Source: Pseudomonadota bacterium (GTDB taxonomy: Bacteria; Pseudomonadota; Alphaproteobacteria; Rhizobiales; Rhizobiaceae). Taken from it: a stretch of 12,368 nt of DNA. The first letter of the stretch is position 1, and each line of letters starts with the position of its first letter. The translations under genes and the position numbers were made by a program. The stretch covers positions 1-12,368 of the forward strand of contig JAEWHQ010000247.1 in the NCBI GenBank assembly GCA_023387715.1. The letters are read 5' to 3'. This document shows positions 6,963 to 12,368 of this stretch, one piece after another. Below the pieces are notes generated by a model that was not told the origin of the DNA, searched no databases, and saw only the letters and a program-made list of their open reading frames with translations.

Positions 6963-8246
6963 ATGTCAAAGCGCGCACTCGGAATTGAAACACTGGCAGT
7001 TCATGCCGGAGCCAAACCAGACCCGACCACAGGCGCACGTGCAACGCCGATTTATCAGACAACAGCCTTTGTCTTTGATGATGCTGATCATGCAGCTTCG
7101 CTGTTCGGCTTGCAGGCGTTCGGCAATATTTATACCCGCATCACCAACCCGACCACTGCCGTGCTGGAAGAGCGCGTTGCAGCTTTGGAAGGTGGTACCG
7201 CGGCTGTTGCAACCGCATCAGGCCATGCGGCGCAAATGCTGGTTTTCCATACGCTGATGCGACCAGGTGATAATTTCGTTGCCGGTAACAAGCTTTATGG
7301 TGGTTCAATCAACCAGTTTGGCCAATCTTTCAAAGCCTTTGACTGGCATGTGCGCTGGGCAGAAGCCACCGATCCGTCTTCATTTGAAGCGCAGATTGAT
7401 GATCGCACCCGTGCGATCTTCATCGAAAGCTTTGCTAATCCGGGCGGTATTGTCGTTGATATCGCAGCCATTGCAGAAATTGCACATAAACATGGCCTGC
7501 CGCTGATCGTTGATAATACGCTTGCTTCGCCATATCTGGTGCGTCCAATCGAGCATGGCGCCGATATTGTTGTCCATTCTCTGACCAAATTCATTGGCGG
7601 TCATGGCAACTCCATGGGCGGTATTCTCGTTGATGGCGGCACATTTGACTGGGCCAAATCCGGCAATTACCCGCTGCTGACTGAACCGCGTCCAGATTAT
7701 GCCGGCATGGAACTGCACAAAACATTCGGCAATATGTCTTTTGCTATTGCTGCCCGCGTTCTTGGTCTTCGTGATCTTGGACCTGCAATTTCGCCATTCA
7801 ATGCTTTCCAGATTTTGACCGGTGCAGAAACATTGCCACTGCGTATGCAGCGCCATTGCGACAATGCGCTGAAAGTAGCAACCTGGCTGAAAGCCCATGA
7901 TAAAGTGGCTTGGGTTAACTATTCTGGTCTGCCGGATGATAAATATCATGCCTTGCAGCAGAAATATGCACCAAAGGGTGCAGGTGCTGTTTTCACCTTC
8001 GGCTTGAAGGGCGGCTATGATGAAGGCGTGAAATTTGTAGGCAATCTCGAATTGTTCTCACTGCTGGCCAATATTGGTGACACACGCTCACTGGTTATTC
8101 ATCCGGCTTCGACGACACATCGTCAGCTGAATGATGCGCAAAAAGTTGCAGCAGGTGCCGGTCCGGAAGTGATCCGTCTTTCAATCGGTATTGAAGATGC
8201 CGATGACATTATTGCCGATTTGGAACAGGCTTTGGCTAATATCTAA
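6963..8246 (+). CDS. metY: O-acetylhomoserine sulfhydrylase (O-acetylhomoserine aminocarboxypropyltransferase)
   Basis: PLP-dependent enzyme of the Cys/Met metabolism family that condenses O-acetylhomoserine with sulfide to give homocysteine for methionine synthesis. The 427-residue length fits MetY, which is longer than MetB/MetC/MetZ (about 390-400). Visible motifs are the N-terminal TLAVHAGAKPDPTTGARATP, NIYTRITNPTTAVLEERVAALEGG in the cofactor-binding region, the substrate loop NKLYGGSINQF, LIVDNTLASPY with the PLP aspartate, and the Schiff-base lysine K209 in VVHSLTKFIGGHG. The end block is TRSLVIHPASTTH followed by VIRLSIGIEDADDIIADL. ATG 6963 has GGAGGG five bases upstream, a strong site. 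The gene is transcribed alone, with a structured leader and a strong terminator behind it. Confidence 0.92.
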   Translation: MSKRALGIETLAVHAGAKPDPTTGARATPIYQTTAFVFDDADHAASLFGLQAFGNIYTRITNPTTAVLEERVAALEGGTAAVATASGHAAQMLVFHTLMRPGDNFVAGNKLYGGSINQFGQSFKAFDWHVRWAEATDPSSFEAQIDDRTRAIFIESFANPGGIVVDIAAIAEIAHKHGLPLIVDNTLASPYLVRPIEHGADIVVHSLTKFIGGHGNSMGGILVDGGTFDWAKSGNYPLLTEPRPDYAGMELHKTFGNMSFAIAARVLGLRDLGPAISPFNAFQILTGAETLPLRMQRHCDNALKVATWLKAHDKVAWVNYSGLPDDKYHALQQKYAPKGAGAVFTFGLKGGYDEGVKFVGNLELFSLLANIGDTRSLVIHPASTTHRQLNDAQKVAAGAGPEVIRLSIGIEDADDIIADLEQALANI

Positions 8247-8261
8247 AGCTTGGAGACAAAG

Positions 8262-8300
8262 AAAAAGACCGCGCTTTTATCGAAAGCGCGGTCTTTTTTT
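8262..8300. terminator. Bidirectional Rho-independent terminator between metY and the DUF922 gene
   Basis: GACCGCGCTTT (8267-8277) and AAAGCGCGGTC (8283-8293) form a perfect 11-bp stem with a 5-base loop, flanked by five As and seven Ts. It works on paper in both directions, ending metY (+) and the convergent DUF922 gene (-). Confidence 0.95.
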
Positions 8301-8310
8301 ATAGTTCATG

Positions 8311-8928
8311 TTAAAGACTGTCTGCGAGCTGCTCCAGCCGGTAAGTCAGCAAGCGCTCAAAACGGTTTTCAAAGTTGATTGTTTCGACACGATCAAAGCG
8401 CTGTTGTTCTTTATCATGTTTTTCCATGATTTTTTCAGTCACACGATTAATGTCGTCACGCAGATCTGCGCAATCTTTACGGCTATAAAGCTTGGCAATT
8501 TTCTGCTCCATTTCACTGGCATGCGCGCGTGCAATCACCAGATGGCTTTCTTCATGACGTCTGATGTCGCTTGATAAAGTATCCCAAATCAGCGCCAGCT
8601 CTAACGGGGCGCGTTTACGTTGTTTCCAGCGAGGCAAAAACACTTTGCCATGCACATTCACATAAACACCGGTCACCTTGCAGGCTTTGCCGTCTTCTTT
8701 ACCATAGCGCACTTTGGCATCAAAGCGGATTTCAGCTGCACCCGGATGGTGCTGGCCGGTTGATTTCAAAAATGGCCCTTTATTCGACAAGGCATAATCG
8801 AGATCAGCAGCCGTTTTTCCGTTGATATTATAATATTTTATCTCACGGAAAATAGAGGCAGACTGTGCCGGAGCCACTGCCGAAAATAACACGGAAGCTG
8901 CGATCAGCACTTTGAACTTATTGATCAT
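8311..8928 (-). CDS. Secreted DUF922 protein with HExxH motif (putative zinc protease)
   Basis: A 205-residue exported protein. An N-terminal signal peptide (basic start MINKFK, hydrophobic core about 7-19, likely cleavage after A21 or A24) leads into a mature domain of the DUF922 family. This family is often described as putative Zn-dependent proteases because of its HExxH motif, seen here as RRHEESH (H125, E126, H129). C83 and C153 may form a disulphide in the periplasm. The C-terminal 50 residues are charged and probably helical. ATG 8928 has AGGG eight bases upstream. Protease activity and target are not known; the third zinc ligand cannot be assigned from sequence alone. It is divergent from folP and convergent with metY. 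Confidence 0.82.
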   Translation of the reverse strand: MINKFKVLIAASVLFSAVAPAQSASIFREIKYYNINGKTAADLDYALSNKGPFLKSTGQHHPGAAEIRFDAKVRYGKEDGKACKVTGVYVNVHGKVFLPRWKQRKRAPLELALIWDTLSSDIRRHEESHLVIARAHASEMEQKIAKLYSRKDCADLRDDINRVTEKIMEKHDKEQQRFDRVETINFENRFERLLTYRLEQLADSL

Positions 8929-8955
8929 ATCAGCAACCCTTTTTAAATATCTGTG

Positions 8956-8985
8956 TTTATCATGTTCATTGTTTTGTTATTTCAA
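8956..8985 (-). promoter_or_regulatory. Candidate promoter of the DUF922 gene
   Basis: The minus strand has TTGAAA (8985-8980) and GATAAA (8961-8956) separated by 18 bases, fair matches to a housekeeping sigma factor promoter, 28 bases before the start codon. Confidence 0.35.
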
Positions 8986-9020
8986 GCATCCAAATTAATG
9001 AGCCTTGCCCATTGTAACGG

Positions 9021-9048
9021 TTGCCAAAATGGTCAAGTAAGTTATAGC
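9021..9048 (+). promoter_or_regulatory. Candidate promoter of folP-folB-folK
   Basis: TTGCCA (9021-9026) and TATAGC (9043-9048) are separated by 16 bases. The match to a housekeeping promoter is fair. It would give a 5' leader of about 80 bases before the folP start. Confidence 0.4.
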
Positions 9049-9137
9049 GCGATACGGTTGATAATGCGTAGAAGATAATCCGACATTACCATACTAACCG
9101 CAGTTATGATTAATGCATTGAGTTGGAGCATTCATAA

Positions 9138-9980
9138 ATGTTGAAACAATGGCAACTGGCACATGGAAAGTCATTAGAGCTTGGTGCGCAGGCCATCATC
9201 ATGGGAATATTGAATGTAACGCCGGATTCTTTCTCTGATGGCGGCCATCATTTTCAGGCTGATATTGCGTTGCAAAAAGCCCGACAGATGATCGAAGATG
9301 GTGCGCACATCATTGATGTGGGTGGTGAATCAACCAAACCCAATGCTGAAGCTGTGGACGCGAAAACCGAACAAAATCGCGTGCTGCCGATTATCAAAAT
9401 GCTGGCAGAGCAGGGCGATTGCATTATCTCGGTTGATACATATCGTGCTGAAACGGCCAAGCTTGCCATTGAGGCGGGTGCTCATATTGTCAATGATGTC
9501 TGGGGCTTGCACCGCGAGCCGGATATCGCCCATGTTGCAAAGGCCACAGGTGCCGGTTTAGTGCTGATGCACACCAGCCGTGAGCGTGAATGTGAGACAG
9601 ATCCGCTTGAGGATCAGGCGGTATTTTTCAAAAAATCCATTGAAATCGGTCATCAGGCCGGTATCGCTGATAATCAGATTGTACTTGATCCGGGCTTTGG
9701 TTTTACCTCTTCATTGGATGAAGATATTGAATTGCTTGCCCGCTTTAAAGAAATGGCAAAATTTCCTTATCCGATGCTTGTCGGCACATCACGCAAGCGC
9801 TTTATCGGCAAAATAAGCGGTATAACTGATCCGCTGCAACGCGATGTGACGACAAGTGCCACATCTGTCACTTTACGTTTAGATGGTGCGGATATATTCC
9901 GTGTCCATAATGTATCAATGAATGCGCAGGCACTTGCAGTTGCAGATGCTATCTTGCAAAGCAGAGCGAACAAGCTTTAA
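9138..9980 (+). CDS. folP: Dihydropteroate synthase
   Basis: Joins 6-hydroxymethyl-7,8-dihydropterin pyrophosphate to p-aminobenzoate to form dihydropteroate; the target of sulfonamides. The 280-residue TIM-barrel protein shows GILNVTPDSFSDGG (23-36), the loop DVGGESTKPNA (60-70), the pterin-binding VND (118-120), DPGFGF (184-189), the substrate-loop VGTSRKRFIG with K220, and the end motif FRVHNV with R255 and H257. The GEST loop usually reads GGESTRPGA; here the arginine is lysine and the glycine is asparagine, and the FGK turn after DPGFG is replaced by FTSS. ATG 9138 has GGAG nine bases upstream. First gene of the folate cluster; folB follows after 65 bases containing a hairpin. Confidence 0.96.
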   Translation: MLKQWQLAHGKSLELGAQAIIMGILNVTPDSFSDGGHHFQADIALQKARQMIEDGAHIIDVGGESTKPNAEAVDAKTEQNRVLPIIKMLAEQGDCIISVDTYRAETAKLAIEAGAHIVNDVWGLHREPDIAHVAKATGAGLVLMHTSRERECETDPLEDQAVFFKKSIEIGHQAGIADNQIVLDPGFGFTSSLDEDIELLARFKEMAKFPYPMLVGTSRKRFIGKISGITDPLQRDVTTSATSVTLRLDGADIFRVHNVSMNAQALAVADAILQSRANKL

Positions 9981-10011
9981 GCAAAAAAGTCTGAAATCAC
10001 GATTGCTTAAA
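9976..10011 (+). promoter_or_regulatory. Intercistronic hairpin between folP and folB
   Basis: TTTAAGCAA (9976-9984) and TTGCTTAAA (10003-10011) are perfect 9-base inverted repeats around an 18-base loop. The left arm contains the folP stop codon. There is no T-run after the right arm, so it is not a classical terminator. It could stabilise the upstream message or modulate read-through into folB-folK. Confidence 0.5.
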
Positions 10012-10045
10012 AATGCACTCGTTTGACAGGCAAAAGAGAGTGAAA

Positions 10046-10405
10046 ATGTACACGATCCGGATGATGAACTGTGCTTTTTTTGCACATCACGGCGTTTTTG
10101 ATGAAGAAGAAAGGCTTGGTCAGCGCTTTTATGTTGATGCGGTTTTGACCGTTGATGCCGGTAATGCACTGGAAAATGACAGCATTGAGGGCACCGTTCA
10201 TTACGGTATCGCTTTCAAACTGATTGAGAAGATCGTCACCGGCAAGCGTCGTTATCTGATTGAAACTCTGGCACTCGATATTGCCAAAGCTTTGTCGGAT
10301 CATTTCAAGCAGATCAAACGTGCTGAAATTACCGTGCGCAAACCTCATGCACCGGTAGCTGGCGTGTTGGATTTTGTTGAAGTTGTAGTGGTTCACGAAC
10401 AGTGA
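10046..10405 (+). CDS. folB: Dihydroneopterin aldolase
   Basis: Converts 7,8-dihydroneopterin to 6-hydroxymethyl-7,8-dihydropterin and glycolaldehyde, supplying FolK. The 119-residue product has the family length and motifs: FFAHHGVFDEEERLGQRFYVD (11-31), with the substrate-binding glutamate in the EEE run, VHYGIAF with the active-site tyrosine Y53, the LIETLA helix (71-76) and the catalytic lysine K99 in VRKPHAP. The frame is open eleven codons upstream, but ATG 10046 matches family N-termini and has GAGAG five bases before it. The stop overlaps the folK start (GTGA), so folB and folK are translationally coupled. Confidence 0.94.
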   Translation: MYTIRMMNCAFFAHHGVFDEEERLGQRFYVDAVLTVDAGNALENDSIEGTVHYGIAFKLIEKIVTGKRRYLIETLALDIAKALSDHFKQIKRAEITVRKPHAPVAGVLDFVEVVVVHEQ

Positions 10406-10932
10406 GTGCTGATGGCTTCAAATATAGCGCATGGCTGGGTTTAGGCGGTAATCTGGGTGATCCGGCTGCCTCTATGGCTCATGCGCTGCAAGTGCTGGAT
10501 GCCCGCAGCGACACGCAGGTGTGTCAGGTTTCCAAGCTCTATCGCACGCCACCATGGGGTAAAACCGACCAAAGCTGGTTTTATAATGCTTGCGCCTGTG
10601 TTGAGACAAATTTAGCGCCATTAGAACTGATTGATGTCACTTTGAGCATTGAGGCTGACATGAAACGCGAGCGTATTGAGCGCTGGGGGCCCCGCACGCT
10701 TGATATTGATATTCTGGTGATGCAGGAAAAAAATGCGGATTTCATCACGCTGGATGAAAAGCGTTTGAGCCTGCCGCATCCGCGAATGATGTTGCGTGCA
10801 TTTGTGCTTGTGCCGCTTGCCGACATTGCACCGGATTTGGAAGTGCAGGGGCAGGTGATTGCGCAAGCTGCCAAAACCAGTGAGGCGCAAGGTATTGAAG
10901 TTGCCAATGCGGCTGCAAACTGGTGGAAATAA
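10402..10932 (+). CDS. folK: 2-amino-4-hydroxy-6-hydroxymethyldihydropteridine pyrophosphokinase (HPPK)
   Basis: Transfers pyrophosphate from ATP to 6-hydroxymethyl-dihydropterin, giving the substrate of FolP. The 176-residue product has the N-terminal LGLGGNLGDP (12-21), SKLYRTPPWG (44-53), and the signature RWGPRTLDIDILVM (94-107), with the two magnesium-binding aspartates D101 and D103. LPHPRMMLRAFVLVPLADI (124-142) follows. The start is GTG 10402, which overlaps the folB stop by four bases (GTGA). No separate ribosome-binding site is needed if translation is coupled. Last gene of the folate cluster, closed by a terminator hairpin. Confidence 0.95.
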   Translation: MSADGFKYSAWLGLGGNLGDPAASMAHALQVLDARSDTQVCQVSKLYRTPPWGKTDQSWFYNACACVETNLAPLELIDVTLSIEADMKRERIERWGPRTLDIDILVMQEKNADFITLDEKRLSLPHPRMMLRAFVLVPLADIAPDLEVQGQVIAQAAKTSEAQGIEVANAAANWWK

Positions 10933-10940
10933 ACAATAGA

Positions 10941-10978
10941 AAAAAAGCGGCTACAGAACAATCTGAAGCCGCTTTTTT
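10941..10978. terminator. Bidirectional Rho-independent terminator between folK and the next gene
   Basis: AAAAAAGCGGCT (10941-10952) pairs perfectly with AGCCGCTTTTTT (10967-10978). After one A-A mismatch, CAG and CTG extend the stem, leaving a 6-base loop. A-run and T-run flanks let it serve both folK (+) and the convergent secreted-protein gene (-). Confidence 0.92.
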
Positions 10979-10998
10979 AAAATCTTTGTAAGCGCTTA

Positions 10999-11532
10999 TT
11001 AATTACGCGCAATATTGCTTGGAACACTGCCGCTTGTGCGCTTCAGGTTTAAGCCGATCACCGGAACCAGTTCTTTTTCCACGCGCACCGAAACGGTGAC
11101 ATTCATTGTATTATTGTCGGCAACACGCGCAAGCATCGCCCCATCAAGCTGTTTACGGTTCAGCCCGAGAACGATACGGTTGCCGCTTACATTACCTGAA
11201 ATAACGTCCAAACCTTTATCGGCAGCGCCATCATTGAAAGCGCCGGTATAGTTTTTACCATCGCGGGTAATAACGGCTTTCATCGCCTGTGAAAAAACAC
11301 CAACACGGCAAGAGCCATCCAATGTCATGCCGGCAGTGGTTTCAGGCGTGGTGCCTGCCAGATTACAGACGAATTTAGTGCCTTTGTATTTTCCGGCGAC
11401 GATCTCACCGGAACCGCTCCACTGACCCTCAATCTGACGGAAAAACTGCTGATCATTGTCAGCAGCCAGTGCTGCAACAGAAACTGTCGTGGCAGGCAGC
11501 ATTAAAAGGCAAGCAGCTATACGGTTTCTCAT
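10999..11532 (-). CDS. Small secreted protein of unknown function
   Basis: I do not recognise the family. The 177-residue product begins with a clear signal peptide (MRNRIAACLLMLPATTVSVA, likely cleavage after ALA at A23). The mature part of about 154 residues is rich in short, alternating segments suggestive of a beta-rich fold. It opens with FFRQIEGQWSGSGEIVAGKY (30-49), a G-x-W pattern reminiscent of lipocalin-like barrels, and has a cysteine pair, C56 and C75, that may form a disulphide. It is predicted periplasmic. The frame is open to a TTG at 11571, but ATG 11532 places the basic n-region at the start; GTG one codon earlier is also possible, and the Shine-Dalgarno is poor. It is convergent with folK, and the UPF0283 gene lies upstream on the same strand, 146 bases away. 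Confidence 0.75.
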   Translation of the reverse strand: MRNRIAACLLMLPATTVSVAALAADNDQQFFRQIEGQWSGSGEIVAGKYKGTKFVCNLAGTTPETTAGMTLDGSCRVGVFSQAMKAVITRDGKNYTGAFNDGAADKGLDVISGNVSGNRIVLGLNRKQLDGAMLARVADNNTMNVTVSVRVEKELVPVIGLNLKRTSGSVPSNIARN

Positions 11533-11678
11533 CACAGTGTCTGTTCCAAATTCAATCAAGGGGGCGGCCAATATGCCGTAGAGTCAGTCTGTATTAGCGA
11601 CTGCTTCGATAAGGTTGATAATCGCTTTTAATGGTTAATGCTTCGTTTGCATTGATCTGAAAGTCAACAATTTCCCGA

Positions 11679-12368
11679 TTATTTTCCATTATTTTTGCGA
11701 ATATTATTGAGGGATGTCAGGTCGGTGACAAAATCACTGATCCCCGGTCGTTTTTCAGAGAGAAACGGAAACGGCCGGACAATATCCATCGCAGAAATGC
11801 CGATACGTGCTGTCATTAACCCGTTGATGACACCTTCACCAAGCTTGGCGGATAGACGGGAGGCAAGCCCTTGCCCAACCAATTGCTGAATAACGCTGTC
11901 GCCCATCGCAACCGTGCCGGTAACCGCCAAATGAGCAATCACATTGCGGGTTAGCTTCAAGAAACCAAGGCTACCCGGGCGGCTGCCGTAAAGCTCTGAC
12001 AGACGGCGGATAAGCCGTGCGGATTCAAAGATCACATAAGCAATATCGACCAAAGCACGCGGGCTGACTGCAGTGACAATGGAAACACGTTTGGCTGCAT
12101 GTAAAATCAGCGAGCGGGCTTGTGTGTCGAGCTGTTTCAAAAGCTCTGTTTCAGCAAGCTTGATGAGATTGCGCCCGTCAATAATATCATCCTTGGTTTC
12201 ATCCAGCAATTTGCGCCCGCGTGCTGTGGCCGGAATGCTCGAGGTGACAGATACAAGTTGTGCAACCGCATGACGGGCTGCTTTGATATCATCTTTTTGT
12301 GCGGCCTCATGGGCTGCCAAACGCAGTGACGCAACAGAGGCAAGCCTACGTAATGAAATCAGCTCGCG
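11679..12368 (-). CDS. TIGR01620/UPF0283 family membrane protein (partial, 5' end outside window)
   Basis: The reading frame is open to the right edge (first complete codon at 12368), so the 229 residues seen are the C-terminal part. A helical, charged stretch (RELISLRRLASVASLRLAA onward) precedes the DUF697-like region, with SPRALVDIAYVIFESARLI, LGFLKLTRNVIAHLAVTGTV and LGEGVINGLMTARIGISAMD. It ends in a conserved patch, DIVRPFPFLSEKRPGISDF. This matches the UPF0283/YcjF family of inner-membrane proteins of unknown function. In many proteobacteria it sits next to a YcjX-type GTPase-like gene, which would lie to the right if conserved. A TTG at 12320 is not a start: the frame upstream continues the same helix pattern. 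No terminator was found in the 146 bases downstream. Confidence 0.85.
   Translation of the reverse strand, partial: RELISLRRLASVASLRLAAHEAAQKDDIKAARHAVAQLVSVTSSIPATARGRKLLDETKDDIIDGRNLIKLAETELLKQLDTQARSLILHAAKRVSIVTAVSPRALVDIAYVIFESARLIRRLSELYGSRPGSLGFLKLTRNVIAHLAVTGTVAMGDSVIQQLVGQGLASRLSAKLGEGVINGLMTARIGISAMDIVRPFPFLSEKRPGISDFVTDLTSLNNIRKNNGK

Noticed and set aside
7380..7949. A 189-codon frame antisense to metY
   Set aside because: It lies wholly inside metY on the other strand, and its product is not recognisable as any family.
1..12368. CRISPR arrays, tRNA or rRNA genes, insertion sequences, phage or toxin-antitoxin genes
   Set aside because: I scanned the intergenic regions and reading frames and found no regularly spaced repeats, cloverleaf-like segments, transposase or integrase signatures, or paired small toxin/antitoxin frames.

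Overview
The window looks like ordinary chromosome from an alphaproteobacterium of the order Rhizobiales, most likely a Brucella/Ochrobactrum/Pseudochrobactrum relative. This is inferred from the protein families (short type II ArgC, DUF2842, Cox15-type heme A synthase, DUF922, a TIGR01620/UPF0283 membrane protein) and their grouping. Base composition looks lower in GC than typical Brucella, but I did not count it. I see no tRNA, rRNA, CRISPR array, IS element or phage gene.

Left part (1-2607): a Wzz/ExoP-like inner-membrane protein with a collapsed periplasmic region and a degenerate kinase domain (+) overlaps tail-to-tail with a small DUF2842 membrane protein (-). Heme A synthase ctaA/cox15 (+) follows.

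Middle part (2612-6274, all - strand): read in the direction of transcription, these are a PaaI-type thioesterase, then rplM-rpsI (ribosomal proteins L13 and S9) closed by a strong UUCG-loop terminator, then argC, whose stop codon abuts the start of an APH(6)/StrB-like phosphotransferase. The intergenic gaps here hold hairpins and short repeats that the genes do not explain.

Right part (6351-12368): a CoA-binding protein (+) is followed by metY, O-acetylhomoserine sulfhydrylase (+). The metY leader has mutually exclusive hairpins, one of which reaches the Shine-Dalgarno sequence. A bidirectional terminator separates metY from a secreted DUF922 HExxH protein (-). The folate operon folP-folB-folK (+) encodes the pterin branch: FolB makes 6-hydroxymethyl-dihydropterin, FolK pyrophosphorylates it, and FolP joins it to p-aminobenzoate. 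A second bidirectional terminator separates folK from a small secreted protein of unknown function (-). The window ends inside a TIGR01620/UPF0283 membrane protein (-) that runs off the right edge.

Nothing here is an obvious new multi-gene system. The observations most worth a second look are the contracted Wzz/kinase-like protein and the metY leader. Behind them come the rplM leader hairpin, the folP/folB intercistronic hairpin and the inverted and direct repeats upstream of argC.
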